DNA from: Mesorhizobium helmanticense
GTDB lineage: Bacteria; Pseudomonadota; Alphaproteobacteria; Rhizobiales; Rhizobiaceae
DNA: 64,000 bases
Assembly (NCBI RefSeq): GCF_003034915.1
Contig: NZ_PZJX01000029.1
Coordinates: 62,001-126,000 of the forward strand
Direction of reading: 5' to 3'
Made by a program: the position numbers and the translations under genes. This document shows, in pieces, positions 46,448-55,275 of this stretch (the first letter of the stretch is position 1; every line of letters starts with the position of its first letter). The notes beneath the pieces were generated by a model. It was given only the letters and a program-made list of their open reading frames with translations. It had not been told where the DNA came from and did no database searches.

Positions 46448-47077
46448 ATGGCCAAGAGGCAAAAAACGAAACCGAATCAAGCGGACAGGCTGCTGGTCAT
46501 CGCCTGCGGGATGATTGCGCGCGAAGTTCTGGCCGTCAAGGAGCAGCTCGGGCTCGACCATCTCGAGCTGACCTGCCTGCCGGCGGAGTTCCATTTTTAT
46601 CCCGATCGCATCGCGCCGGCCATGGACAAGGCGATCGTGAAGGCCAAGGCGGACGGCTACGCCAACATCTTCGTCGGCTATGCCGATTGCGGCACCGGCG
46701 GCCTGCTCGACCGCGTCTGCGAGAAGCATGGCGTCGAACGCATGGCCGGGCCGCACTGCTTTGCTTTCTACCAGGGCATGGCTGCCTATGCGAAAGTCGC
46801 CGACGACGACATGATGTCGTTTTACATGACCGACTTCCTGTGCCGGCAGTTCGACGCCTTCTTCATGAAGCCGCTCGGCCTCGACAGGCACCCGGAGCTG
46901 ATCAAGGACTATTTCGGCAATTACGAGAAGCTGGTCTATCTTGCCCAGACCGACGATCCCGAACTCGACAAGGTCGCCGAGAAAGCCGCGAAGATGCTCG
47001 GTCTTGCCTATGAGCGCCGCTCGACCGGCTATGGCGACCTGACGGCGGAACTGGCCGGCGCCGCGGTGCACGCCTGA
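46448..47077 (+). CDS. DUF1638 family protein
   Basis: 209 residues. Contains CGMIAREVLAVKEQLGLDHLEL, YADCGTGGLLDRV and GPHCFAFYQG (quoted by Cys cores), a pattern I associate with DUF1638 (PF07796). Genes for this domain repeatedly accompany MttB-type methylamine genes in archaea and bacteria, but its role is unknown. Here it lies between mttC and an epimerase gene. ATG 46448 is chosen; a TTG is in frame 12 bp upstream. A metal- or corrinoid-binding role through its conserved Cys residues is only a guess. Confidence 0.7.
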   Translation: MAKRQKTKPNQADRLLVIACGMIAREVLAVKEQLGLDHLELTCLPAEFHFYPDRIAPAMDKAIVKAKADGYANIFVGYADCGTGGLLDRVCEKHGVERMAGPHCFAFYQGMAAYAKVADDDMMSFYMTDFLCRQFDAFFMKPLGLDRHPELIKDYFGNYEKLVYLAQTDDPELDKVAEKAAKMLGLAYERRSTGYGDLTAELAGAAVHA

Positions 47078-47092
47078 AGCCTGAAGATAGTT

Positions 47093-48016
47093 CTAGGCAG
47101 TCCCCGCTTCCGCCGCGAGTGCGGCAAGCACATCGGCAAAGCTCGTCTTGCAGACGAATCCCAGCCTCTCCCTCGCCCGCGCGGCGTCGTAGACGCGGTC
47201 GATCGAGGAGAACATCGTCCAGCCCTTCTTTGCATAAAGCGCCGGAAACTCCGGAAAATAGCGCGCAACGACCGATGGTGCGTCAGCGATCAATGCCTCG
47301 CAATCGTCAGGCTGGAACGGCGTTGCAGCCGAGACGATAAAGATGTCGAAGCCCAGTTGCGGCGCCTTTTCCAGCGCCGCGATATGGGCGGCGGCCGCGT
47401 CTTCCACCGTCAGCCGGCGGAACAGCAATTCATTGGCCTTGGTGTTGGCGTCCGATTGCTCGATCGCATGCGCCATGTCGTCGGCTTCGGGAAAGAAGCG
47501 CGCCGTGCGCAGCACGATGACAGGCAAGCCGTGTTCGATGTGGTAGAGACGGCAGAGATGTTCGGCCGAAAGCTTGGTAACGCCGTAGATGTTGCGCGGC
47601 TCGGGCGACATCTCTTCCGTCAGCCAGGCGGCCTTGCGCGCGCCGCCGGTGAAGCCGGCGCGAATGGCTTGCGAGATCATCAGCGAGGTCGTCGACGTGA
47701 AGACGAAGCGTTGAACGCCAGATGCCACCGCCGCGTCCAGCAGATTGAGCGTGCCTTGCACGTTTGTCGCGACGAAATCGCTGTTGCCGTGGTTCTCGAT
47801 GTTGGGCTTGTGCAGCGCGCCGCTGTGGATGATCGCCTCGATACGGTTTTCGCTGACAACTTGCATGACCAGATCGCGGTCGGCGATCGAGCCGACAATC
47901 AGTGTCTTCGCCGACGCAATGGGATCGAGCCCGATCACGTCATGGCCAAGCGCCCGCAGCCGCGGCGCCAGCGCGCTGCCCAGCCAGCCTGACGATCCTG
48001 TCAGCAAGATCCGCAT
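47093..48016 (-). CDS. NAD-dependent epimerase/dehydratase (extended SDR)
   Basis: 307 residues. N-terminal GSSGWLGSALAPRL (GxxGxxG) nucleotide motif, catalytic YGVTK in the middle, and FTSTTSLM. Typical extended SDR acting on a nucleotide sugar or similar. It has a short C-terminal substrate domain. Not clearly linked to the methylated-amine genes; it converges on the DUF1638 gene with 15 bp between. Substrate unknown. Confidence 0.82.
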   Translation of the reverse strand: MRILLTGSSGWLGSALAPRLRALGHDVIGLDPIASAKTLIVGSIADRDLVMQVVSENRIEAIIHSGALHKPNIENHGNSDFVATNVQGTLNLLDAAVASGVQRFVFTSTTSLMISQAIRAGFTGGARKAAWLTEEMSPEPRNIYGVTKLSAEHLCRLYHIEHGLPVIVLRTARFFPEADDMAHAIEQSDANTKANELLFRRLTVEDAAAAHIAALEKAPQLGFDIFIVSAATPFQPDDCEALIADAPSVVARYFPEFPALYAKKGWTMFSSIDRVYDAARARERLGFVCKTSFADVLAALAAEAGTA

Positions 48017-48135
48017 CGATCAAACCATGATTTTTGAGCTGACGCTGTTAAGCACGGATGACAGGCCGCCGCGAACCGGTAAGTTATGCGCCAGACAGGA
48101 AAACAGGCTGTTCCAGCCACAGGGGAAACGCACCG

Positions 48136-48708
48136 ATGATCGTTCGTCTCTTGATTGCCGCAGGAATTGTCTGCTTCGCCCTGCCCGCGCTCGCCGATGG
48201 CGAGGTGCAGAAGCTTATCACCGCCGCGGACAAGGCGCGGCTCGACAAATATGGCGAGACGCGCAAGGCAGCTCTCGAAGAGGCTAAGGCAGGCAGTCCC
48301 GCCGAGGTCAAACAGCTCGACGCGCTTCTGGCGAAGCCGCTGGTCGCCTTTTCCGACAAGGACCTGACCGGCAACTGGCAATGTCGCACCATCAAGGCCG
48401 GTGGGCTCGGCGCGCTGGTTATCTATGGCTGGTTCAAGTGCAAGGTGAGCGACGACGGATCGGGCTGGATGCTGGAAAAGGTCAGCGGCTCGCAGCGCAC
48501 CAAGGGCCGTTTCTTCGACGACGGCGAAAAGCGCTCGATCTATCTCGGCTCCTTCTATGTCAACAACGACCCCGCAAAACCCTATGCCAGCGGCCCGCAA
48601 AGCGACCAGGTCGGCTATGCTTTCCGCAACAGCGCCAATGAATGGCGCATCGAGTTCCCGGCGCCCTATTACGAATCGAAGCTCGACATCCTCGAATTCA
48701 AGCGCTGA
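48136..48708 (+). CDS. DUF4893 domain secreted protein
   Basis: 190 residues with an N-terminal signal peptide (MIVRLLIAAGIVCFALPALA). The family pattern is visible: ARLDKYGETRKAALEEAKAGS with LDALLAKP, and a C-terminal beta region WQCRTIKAGGLGALVIYGWFKC with two Cys. Start at ATG 48136 begins the signal peptide; the frame extends upstream without meaning. Function unknown; expected periplasmic. Confidence 0.75.
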   Translation: MIVRLLIAAGIVCFALPALADGEVQKLITAADKARLDKYGETRKAALEEAKAGSPAEVKQLDALLAKPLVAFSDKDLTGNWQCRTIKAGGLGALVIYGWFKCKVSDDGSGWMLEKVSGSQRTKGRFFDDGEKRSIYLGSFYVNNDPAKPYASGPQSDQVGYAFRNSANEWRIEFPAPYYESKLDILEFKR

Positions 48709-48783
48709 TCACCAAGGATTAACCCGGACCACTTAGCGTCCGGCGCGCCAAGACCATGTCTATCCGGACGGCACGTCGCGACC

Positions 48784-49566
48784 ATGGATCCCTTGAAATC
48801 AGACCTGCCGCCGATCGTCGTCGTCACCGAGGGCGGTCCGCATATCTGGGCCATCGTCAACGCCATCGCCGATCGGCTTGGGCCTGTCAGCGTCATCCTC
48901 GAAACGCCTGAATCCAAAAAGCAATTGCTGCTTGGGCGCGCTCGCCGCCAAGGCTGGGCGCATGCCATAGGACAGCTTGGCACGATGGTGCTGACACGGC
49001 TCGGCAAACGGTTTTTCGCCGGCCATGCAGCACGCATCATCGCCGAACAGAAACTCCAAACCGAACCCAAATCAGGACAAAAGATCATCCACGTGCCTTC
49101 GGCCAATGCACCGGAGTGTCTGCAGGCGATCGAAGACATCCGGCCCGGCGTCGTGCTGCTTGCCGGCTGCCGCCTGCTGTCGCGGCAAACGCTGGCGAAA
49201 TTGCCTTGCCCGGTCCTCAACTATCATGCCGGCATAACGCCCAAATATCGCGGCATGAACGGTGGCTACTGGGCGCTGGCTTCCGGCGATGCGGAAAACT
49301 TCGGCACCACCGTGCATCTGGTCGACGCCGGCGTCGACACTGGCGGCGTACTGCGGCAGGCGCGCGGCAAGCCTGGTCCGGGCGATACGATTTCAAGCTA
49401 CGCGCTGCGGCAGGCGGCGTTTTCGCGCGACATCTGCGTCGACGCGGTCGGCGATGCGCTGGCCGGAAAGCTCGCCACATCGGATTCCGGCCTGCCTTCG
49501 AAACAATGGTACCATCCGACGATCTGGTTCTATGTCTGGACCGGCGCGAAAAGCGGCGTCTGGTGA
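48784..49566 (+). CDS. Formyl transferase-fold protein (methionyl-tRNA formyltransferase-like)
   Basis: 260 residues, formyl_trans_N (PF00551) domain: NYHAGITPKYRGMNGGYWAL with the conserved Asn-x-His pair, then TVHLVDAGVDTGGVL. Lacks the C-terminal domain of Fmt, so it is one of the stand-alone formyl-THF-dependent transferases, often acting on sugar nucleotides or other amines. It may therefore use 10-formyl-THF, which ties loosely to the one-carbon genes beside it. Substrate unknown. Confidence 0.75.
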   Translation: MDPLKSDLPPIVVVTEGGPHIWAIVNAIADRLGPVSVILETPESKKQLLLGRARRQGWAHAIGQLGTMVLTRLGKRFFAGHAARIIAEQKLQTEPKSGQKIIHVPSANAPECLQAIEDIRPGVVLLAGCRLLSRQTLAKLPCPVLNYHAGITPKYRGMNGGYWALASGDAENFGTTVHLVDAGVDTGGVLRQARGKPGPGDTISSYALRQAAFSRDICVDAVGDALAGKLATSDSGLPSKQWYHPTIWFYVWTGAKSGVW

Positions 49567-49746
49567 TCCAGCCGCTCTGAAATCTCGCCTTTCTCTTGCC
49601 GCTTACGATTGCGTCGCTTTTGAATGCGCGCGCGTCGTCCCATAACAAGCAGCCTGATGGCGCTTGCGGCAATGCTCGAAACTGTTGCATCGGCCCGAAA
49701 ATCGAAATCGATCGTCGGAAAAGCGCGATGCAGCAGAGTGAAAGTG

Positions 49747-49789
49747 GCAGGGCGTCCTTTCCAATCAGACTCGAAGCGCCCTGCAGGAG
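49747..49789 (+). promoter_or_regulatory. Leader hairpin directly before the ribosome site of the MetV/MetF operon
   Basis: GCAGGGCG at 49747-49754 pairs with CGCCCTGC at 49777-49784 (8 bp, 22-nt loop), and the AGGAG ribosome site starts at the next base. The 232-bp gap before the operon contains nothing else I recognise. A hairpin here could regulate translation initiation. Confidence 0.5.
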
Positions 49790-49798
49790 CGAGAATTC

Positions 49799-50101
49799 AT
49801 GGCCGATCTGATTGTCGTCTACTGGCGCGATATCCCCGCCCAGGTCATCGTCAAGAAAGGCCGGCAGAACGCCAAGCGCGAACTGCCGCTGCGCTTCACC
49901 GAGGCGATCGACATGTGCGCCATGCGCACAGGCGCCGGCGGCACCGACGACTACCTGGCAGAATGGCGCAAGGCCGACCCCGTGCCGGTCGGCGACGACC
50001 TCGAAGCCGAGGTCGAAAAAGCCTTTCAGGAGCTCGACGCGAAATACGACCGCGAGCGGCTGGTCGCTCTGGTCAAGGCGGGCGGGAAAGAAAATGTCTG
50101 A
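49799..50101 (+). CDS. Virulence_fact family small protein (PF13769 type), one-carbon context
   Basis: 100 residues, starting LIVVYWRDIPAQVIVKKG and ending with a KYDRERLVALVKAGG helix. The family was named after a Brucella gene, but here it overlaps the MetV-like gene by 8 bp and is the first cistron of a MetV-MetF operon, which suggests an accessory role in methylene-THF reductase function rather than in virulence. A good AGGAG ribosome site is present. No catalytic motif is visible. Confidence 0.75.
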   Translation: MADLIVVYWRDIPAQVIVKKGRQNAKRELPLRFTEAIDMCAMRTGAGGTDDYLAEWRKADPVPVGDDLEAEVEKAFQELDAKYDRERLVALVKAGGKENV

Positions 50102-50690
50102 AACCACCCAGCCGGTTACCCAGGCCACACTGGTCAAGAAGGCAGCGCCGAAATCCGACTACAAGCCGGCCGACGTGTCGCCGCAGCGGCGCGTCCAGCG
50201 CTCCTTCGCGGTGCGGCTGTGGTCGATCCGCCATTCGCGCCTGCTCGAATGGTTCTATTCGAGGTTCGCCGACATGTTCCTGTTGCTGCATCCCTTGTGG
50301 AAGGGCATCGGCTACAACAGGGTCGAAGGACCGATCAAATTCGTCGAAAAACGCGTCAAGGGCTTCATGTTCGACTGCCGCATGTGCGGCCAGTGCGTAC
50401 TCTCCTCCACCGGCATGTCATGCCCGATGAACTGCCCCAAGCAGTTGCGCAACGGCCCTTGTGGCGGCGTGCGCGCCAATGGCAATTGCGAGGTCGAGCC
50501 CGATATGCCTTGCGTCTGGGTGAAAGCCTGGGAAGGCTCCCGGAACATGGTGCATGGCGACAAGATCCTCGACGTGCAAAAGCCGGTCGACCAGTCGCTG
50601 CGCGAAACCTCGGCCTGGCTGCGGGTGACCGCGCAGGCCGCCGCCGCGCGCGAAGCCGCCGCCAACGCCAAGACCGGGGCATCGGCATGA
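50094..50690 (+). CDS. metV: MetV-like methylenetetrahydrofolate reductase C-terminal zinc/iron-binding protein
   Basis: 198 residues. Central Cys-rich region with eight Cys at about residues 95, 98, 101, 110, 114, 123, 132 and 140 (CRMCGQC, SCPMNCPK, NGPCGGVR). This is the MTHFR_C domain (PF12225), the MetV partner of MetF in acetogens. In such complexes MetV holds metal centres and links MetF to electron carriers. It overlaps both neighbours (8 bp upstream, 4 bp downstream), so its translation is coupled to them. Confidence 0.85.
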   Translation: MSETTQPVTQATLVKKAAPKSDYKPADVSPQRRVQRSFAVRLWSIRHSRLLEWFYSRFADMFLLLHPLWKGIGYNRVEGPIKFVEKRVKGFMFDCRMCGQCVLSSTGMSCPMNCPKQLRNGPCGGVRANGNCEVEPDMPCVWVKAWEGSRNMVHGDKILDVQKPVDQSLRETSAWLRVTAQAAAAREAAANAKTGASA

Positions 50691-51778
50691 TCGGCCGCCA
50701 GCGCGACGAGAATCCGGCCGGCATCCATCTGCCGCTCGAACCCCTGCCCGGCCATACGTCGCGTGGACGGCTGGAACGCGTGCTTCGGCGCGGCGAATTC
50801 GCGGTGACCACCGAGCTCAACCCGCCCGACAGCGCTGATCCCGAAGACGTCTACAACCGTGCGAAAATCTTCGATGGCTGGGTCGACGCCATCAACGCCG
50901 TCGATGCGTCGGGCGCCAACTGCCACATGTCGTCGGTTGGCATCTGTGCGCTGCTGACCCGCATGGGTTATGCGCCGATCATGCAGATCGCCTGCCGCGA
51001 CAGGAACCGCATCGCCATCCAGGGCGACGTGCTGGGCGGGGCGGCGATGGGCGTCGCCAACATGCTGTGCCTGACCGGCGACGGCGTGCAGGCCGGCGAC
51101 CAGCCCGGCGCCAAGCCGGTGTTCGACCTCGACTGTATGTCGCTGCTGGAGACATGCCGCATCATGCGCGACAACGGCAAGTTCCTGTCCGGCCGCAAGC
51201 TGACGACGCCGCCGCAGCTCTTCCTCGGTGCGGCGATCAACCCTTTCGCGCCGCCGATCGATTTCCGCCCGCATCGGCTGGGCAAGAAGATCGCCGCCGG
51301 CGCACAATTCGTGCAGAGCCAGTACTGCTTCGACGTGCCGATGTTCCGCACCTACATGCAGAAGGTCCGCGATCTCGGCTTCACGGAGAAATGCTTCATC
51401 CTGTGCGGCGTCGGGCCGCTGGCCTCGGCCAAGACCGCCAAATGGATTCGCTCCAACGTGCCGGGCATCCATATCCCTGACGCAATCATCAAGCGGCTGG
51501 AGGGCGCCCAGGACCAGAAGAAGGAAGGCAAGCAGCTCTGCATCGACATCATCAACGAGGTGAAGGAAATATCAGGCGTTTCCGGCGTCCATGTGATGGC
51601 GTACCGCCAGGAGGAGTATGTCGCCGAGATCGTCGATGAATCGGGCGTGTTGAAGGGCCGCCAGCCGTGGAAGCGCGAAATCCGTCGCGACGACCAGATG
51701 GTCGCCGACCGGCTCGACCGCATCTTGCACGACGACATTACCGAAACGCAGGTCGACATGGTCAAGACGGCGCATTGA
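50687..51778 (+). CDS. metF: Methylenetetrahydrofolate reductase
   Basis: 363 residues, TIM-barrel MTHFR. Folate and FAD landmarks: VTTELNPPDSADPEDVYNRA with the conserved Glu, VDAINAVDASGANCHMSS, LTGDGVQAGDQPGAKPVFDL, and QSQYCFDVPMF. In this context it probably runs in the oxidative direction, turning methyl-THF made by the corrinoid methyltransferase into methylene-THF for assimilation or oxidation. Its ATG overlaps the metV stop by 4 bp. The next gene is 79 bp on and preceded by its own palindromic operator. Confidence 0.9.
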   Translation: MIGRQRDENPAGIHLPLEPLPGHTSRGRLERVLRRGEFAVTTELNPPDSADPEDVYNRAKIFDGWVDAINAVDASGANCHMSSVGICALLTRMGYAPIMQIACRDRNRIAIQGDVLGGAAMGVANMLCLTGDGVQAGDQPGAKPVFDLDCMSLLETCRIMRDNGKFLSGRKLTTPPQLFLGAAINPFAPPIDFRPHRLGKKIAAGAQFVQSQYCFDVPMFRTYMQKVRDLGFTEKCFILCGVGPLASAKTAKWIRSNVPGIHIPDAIIKRLEGAQDQKKEGKQLCIDIINEVKEISGVSGVHVMAYRQEEYVAEIVDESGVLKGRQPWKREIRRDDQMVADRLDRILHDDITETQVDMVKTAH

Positions 51779-51820
51779 TGATGCCAACCGTGACCATTCG
51801 CTTGATCGAAATCAGAAACG

Positions 51821-51840
51821 ATATAAAGAACTCTTTATAT
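51821..51840 (+). promoter_or_regulatory. 20-bp palindromic operator before the methyltransferase-RACE pair
   Basis: ATATAAAGAACTCTTTATAT, the exact reverse complement of the palindrome at 37587-37606 before bmt. It lies 17 bp before the ATG of the methyltransferase gene. In form it resembles operators of ArsR-type SAH/SAM-responsive methionine regulators; I cannot confirm which protein binds. No clear -35 element precedes it. Confidence 0.8.
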
Positions 51841-51857
51841 CACGACGGAGAGATTTC

Positions 51858-52829
51858 ATGACCCGGACGATCGTCGCCTCGGCGACACGAGAAATCATCA
51901 TCGGCTTCGACCAGCCCTTCTGCGTGATCGGCGAGCGCATCAACCCGACCGGCCGCAAGAAGCTGGCCGCCGAAATGGTGGCGGGCAATTTCGAGACCGT
52001 CATCAAGGACGCGCTGGAGCAGGCCGCCTGCGGCGCGACCATGCTCGACGTCAATGCCGGCGTCACCGCCGTCGACCCCAACGCGACCGAACCGGCGCTG
52101 CTGGTGCAGACGCTGGAGATCGTGCAGGGCCTGGTCGACCTGCCGCTGTCGATCGACAGTTCGGTGACCGCCGCCATCGAGGCGGCGCTCAAGGTCGCCA
52201 AGGGCCGCCCGCTGGTCAACTCCGTCACCGGCGAGGAAGAGAAGCTCGAGGCCATCCTGCCGCTGATCAAGAAATACAACGTTCCGGTCGTTGCCATCTC
52301 CAACGACGAGACCGGCATTTCGATGGATCCGGACGTGCGCTTCGCCGTCGCCAAGAAGATCGTCCAGCGCTGCGCCGATTTCGGCATTCCGGCGCATGAC
52401 GTCGTCGTCGACCCGCTGGTGATGCCGATCGGCGCGCTGGGCGACGCTGGCCGCCAGGTGTTCGCACTGCTGCGCCGGCTGCGCGAGGAACTCAAGGTCA
52501 ACACCACCTGCGGCCTGTCCAACATTTCGTTCGGCCTGCCGCATCGCCACGGCATCAACGCCGCCTTCATCCCGATGGTGATCGGCGCCGGCATGACCTC
52601 GGCGATCATGAATCCGGTGCGGCCGCAGGAAATGGAAGCGGTGCGCGGCGCCAATGTGCTGAACGGCACCGACGAGAACTGCACCAACTGGATCAGGACC
52701 TATAAGGACTACAAGCCGGCCGAAGGCGGCCAGGCGGTCGCGGCACCCACGGCTGTCAACGCGCCAGGCGAAGGCGGCAATGGCGGCCGCCGGCGCGGCG
52801 GCCGTGAAGCCCGTATGGCGAGGGGATAA
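51858..52829 (+). CDS. Methyltetrahydrofolate:corrinoid protein methyltransferase (AcsE/MtgA-like)
   Basis: 323 residues, pterin-binding TIM barrel. Landmarks: IGERINPTGRKKL, LDVNAGV, SIDSSVTAAIEAAL, PLVNSVTGEEEKL, and NTTCGLSNISFGLPHR. This is the second methyltransferase of the system: it moves the methyl group from the methylated corrinoid protein to THF (or the reverse). The Gly/Arg-rich C-terminal 40 residues are not conserved. Preceded by the palindromic operator; the RACE gene follows within 10 bp. Confidence 0.88.
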   Translation: MTRTIVASATREIIIGFDQPFCVIGERINPTGRKKLAAEMVAGNFETVIKDALEQAACGATMLDVNAGVTAVDPNATEPALLVQTLEIVQGLVDLPLSIDSSVTAAIEAALKVAKGRPLVNSVTGEEEKLEAILPLIKKYNVPVVAISNDETGISMDPDVRFAVAKKIVQRCADFGIPAHDVVVDPLVMPIGALGDAGRQVFALLRRLREELKVNTTCGLSNISFGLPHRHGINAAFIPMVIGAGMTSAIMNPVRPQEMEAVRGANVLNGTDENCTNWIRTYKDYKPAEGGQAVAAPTAVNAPGEGGNGGRRRGGREARMARG

Positions 52830-52839
52830 GCGCGCAATC

Positions 52840-54909
52840 GTGAACTCTCCTGCCAACATCACCGACCCGCTCGTGCTGTTCATGCCGTCGGGCAAGCGCG
52901 GCCGGTTTCCGGTCGGCACGCCGGTGCTCGATGCCGCACGCCAGCTCGGCGTCTATGTCGAGAGCGTCTGTGGCGGACGCGCCACGTGCGGGCGCTGCCA
53001 GATCGAGGTGCAGGAAGGCAATTTCGCCAAGCACAAGATCGTCTCTTCCAATGACCACATCTCGCCCAAGGGCGCCAAGGAAGAGCGCTACGAACGCGTG
53101 CGCGGCCTGCCCGAGCGGCGGCGCCTCTCCTGCTCGGCGCAGATCCTCGGCGACCTCGTCATCGACGTGCCGCAGGACACTGTCATCAATGCGCAGACCA
53201 TCCGCAAGGATGCCGACACCAGGGTCATCGCCCGCGATTCGGCAATACACATGTGCTATGTCGAGATCGAAGAGCCCGACATGCACAAGCCGCTGGGCGA
53301 TCTCGATCGCCTGAAGATCGCGCTGATGAAGGATTGGGGGCTGAAAAGCCTCGACTTCGATTTCCATCTCCTGCCGCAGGTGCAAGGCATCTTGCGCAAG
53401 GGCAACTGGACCGCGACCGCCGCCATCCACAAGGATGCCGAAAGCGAGACAGCGCGGGTTATCTCCTTGTGGCCGGGCCTCAAAAACGAGGCCTACGGTC
53501 TTGCCTGCGACATCGGCTCGACCACGATTGCCATGCATCTGGTGTCGCTGCTGTCCGGCCGCGTCGCCGCTTCGTCGGGCACATCCAATCCGCAGATCCG
53601 CTTCGGCGAGGATCTGATGAGCCGCGTTTCCTATGTGATGATGAACCCGGACGGTCGCGAGGGCATGACGGTGGCGGTGCGCGAGGCGATCTCGGGTCTC
53701 GTCGACAAAGTCTGCGCGGAAGGCAATGTCCAGCGCAACGACATCCTGGATTCCGTCTTCGTCGGCAATCCGATCATGCACCATCTGTTCCTCGGCATCG
53801 ACCCGACCGAGCTTGGCGGCGCGCCGTTTGCGCTAGCCGTCTCTGGCGCGGTGCACATCAAGGCGTCGGATATCGGCCTGAAGCTCAACCAGGGCGCGCG
53901 CCTCTATATGCTGCCTTGCATCGCCGGCCATGTCGGCGCCGATGCGGCGGCCGTGACGCTCTCGGAAGGCCCGCACCGCCAGGACGAGATGATGCTGATC
54001 GTCGATGTCGGCACCAATGCCGAGATCGTGCTCGGCAACCGCCAGCGGGTGGTGGCGGCCTCCTCGCCCACCGGCCCGGCCTTCGAGGGCGCCGAGATCT
54101 CCGGCGGCCAGCGCGCCGCGCCCGGCGCGATCGAGCGCGTGCGCATCGATCCCGACACGCTGGAGCCGAAATACCGCGTCATCGGCTCGGAACTGTGGTC
54201 CGACGAACCTGGCTTCCTCGACAGCGTGCGGGCGACCGGCGTCACCGGCATCTGTGGCTCCGGCATCATAGAGGTGGTCGCTGAAATGTATCTCGCCGGC
54301 ATCATCTCCGAGGACGGCGTCATCGACGGCGGGCTTTCGGCCCGCTCGCCGCGCGTCGTCGCCAATGGCCGCACCTTTTCCTACGTGCTGAAGGAAGGCG
54401 AGCCGAAGATCACCATCACCCAGACCGACATACGCGCCATCCAGCTGGCCAAGGCCGCACTTTATGCCGGCACCAAGCTCTTGATGGAGAAGCAGCATAC
54501 CGAGCATGTCGACCGCATTCACTTCGCCGGTGCCTTCGGCTCCTTCATCGATCCGAAATACGCCATGGTGCTGGGCCTGATCCCGGACTGCGACCTCGAC
54601 AAGGTCTCGGCCGTCGGCAACGCCGCCGGCGCCGGTGCTCGCATGGCGCTCCTGAACCGCGGCTACCGCCGCGAGATCGAGCAAACCGTAAGCCAGATCG
54701 AGAAGATCGAGACGGCGCTGGAGCCGAAATTCCAGGAGCATTTCGTCTACGCCATGGCGCTGCCGAACAAGGTCGACCCGTTCCCGAAACTGTCGGCGGC
54801 GGTGAAATTGCCGCCCCGCAAAACCGTCAGCGAGAACGGTGTTGCTGGCGACGCCGCCCCGCGGCGGCGTTCGCGCGAAGGCCACGCGGCTCGGCGCGGC
54901 CGGGAGTAG
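52840..54909 (+). CDS. Corrinoid-activating ATPase (RACE), ferredoxin-ASKHA fusion
   Basis: 689 residues from GTG 52840 (an ATG at 52780 in frame overlaps the upstream gene and is less conserved). N-terminal plant-type 2Fe-2S domain with Cys44, Cys50, Cys53 and Cys98 (VCGGRATCGRCQ ... LSCSA). Then an ASKHA ATPase region beginning YGLACDIGSTTIAMHL and ending in a DUF4445 (PF14574) domain with GNAAGAGARMAL. RACE proteins reduce accidentally oxidised Co(II) corrinoid back to Co(I) using ATP, so they are essential helpers of this type of methyl transfer. Follows the methyltransferase gene by 10 bp. Confidence 0.9.
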   Translation: MNSPANITDPLVLFMPSGKRGRFPVGTPVLDAARQLGVYVESVCGGRATCGRCQIEVQEGNFAKHKIVSSNDHISPKGAKEERYERVRGLPERRRLSCSAQILGDLVIDVPQDTVINAQTIRKDADTRVIARDSAIHMCYVEIEEPDMHKPLGDLDRLKIALMKDWGLKSLDFDFHLLPQVQGILRKGNWTATAAIHKDAESETARVISLWPGLKNEAYGLACDIGSTTIAMHLVSLLSGRVAASSGTSNPQIRFGEDLMSRVSYVMMNPDGREGMTVAVREAISGLVDKVCAEGNVQRNDILDSVFVGNPIMHHLFLGIDPTELGGAPFALAVSGAVHIKASDIGLKLNQGARLYMLPCIAGHVGADAAAVTLSEGPHRQDEMMLIVDVGTNAEIVLGNRQRVVAASSPTGPAFEGAEISGGQRAAPGAIERVRIDPDTLEPKYRVIGSELWSDEPGFLDSVRATGVTGICGSGIIEVVAEMYLAGIISEDGVIDGGLSARSPRVVANGRTFSYVLKEGEPKITITQTDIRAIQLAKAALYAGTKLLMEKQHTEHVDRIHFAGAFGSFIDPKYAMVLGLIPDCDLDKVSAVGNAAGAGARMALLNRGYRREIEQTVSQIEKIETALEPKFQEHFVYAMALPNKVDPFPKLSAAVKLPPRKTVSENGVAGDAAPRRRSREGHAARRGRE

Positions 54910-54945
54910 CATCCCGCCAGCGAAAGCGGCATTTCGTTACGATTT

Positions 54946-54987
54946 CATTTGCATGCAAATGTTTCCAGATCGACCCGATCTGGAAAC
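54946..54987. promoter_or_regulatory. Two adjacent palindromes after the RACE gene
   Basis: CATTTGCATGCAAATG (54946-54961, perfect) is directly followed by GTTTCCAGATC-5 nt-GATCTGGAAAC (54961-54987, perfect 11-bp arms, sharing one base). No T run follows, so a terminator is possible but not certain. Alternatively they are operators for the DUF1127 gene that starts 109 bp later. Confidence 0.6.
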
Positions 54988-55095
54988 CGAAACGCCGTTT
55001 TCGCGAAATCCCTCAGATACATGCTGGGAGCATTTAACGGGCATCGAACGGTAGGCAGGAAATGTCTTCCAACCACCGCTTCAAGGGAGAAGAAG

Positions 55096-55275
55096 ATGTT
55101 CGGAAGTCTCGGCCGCTATGGCGCCGCCATCAAGCATGCACACAACAGAAGCAAGTCGATCCGCGCGCTCAACAGCCTGCCGTCCGAAATCCAGAAGGAT
55201 ATCGGCTGGCCCGTATCGCAGCGCGACGACCCGCAGGCCAAGCTGTCGGCCCTGCTGTTGGGTTCGGCGCGCTGA
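55096..55275 (+). CDS. DUF1127 domain small protein, copy 1
   Basis: 59 residues with the conserved core IRALNSLPSEIQKDIGWP. Small basic proteins of this family are common in Rhizobiales and Rhodobacterales, where several influence RNA turnover or phosphate and stress responses. ATG 55096 has GGGAGA 6 bp upstream. The stop shares a base with a possible second start (TGATG). Confidence 0.82.
   Translation: MFGSLGRYGAAIKHAHNRSKSIRALNSLPSEIQKDIGWPVSQRDDPQAKLSALLLGSAR

Noticed and set aside
49799..50101. A pathogenicity function for the Virulence_fact gene
   Set aside because: The overlapping MetV and MetF genes point to one-carbon metabolism; the name is historical.
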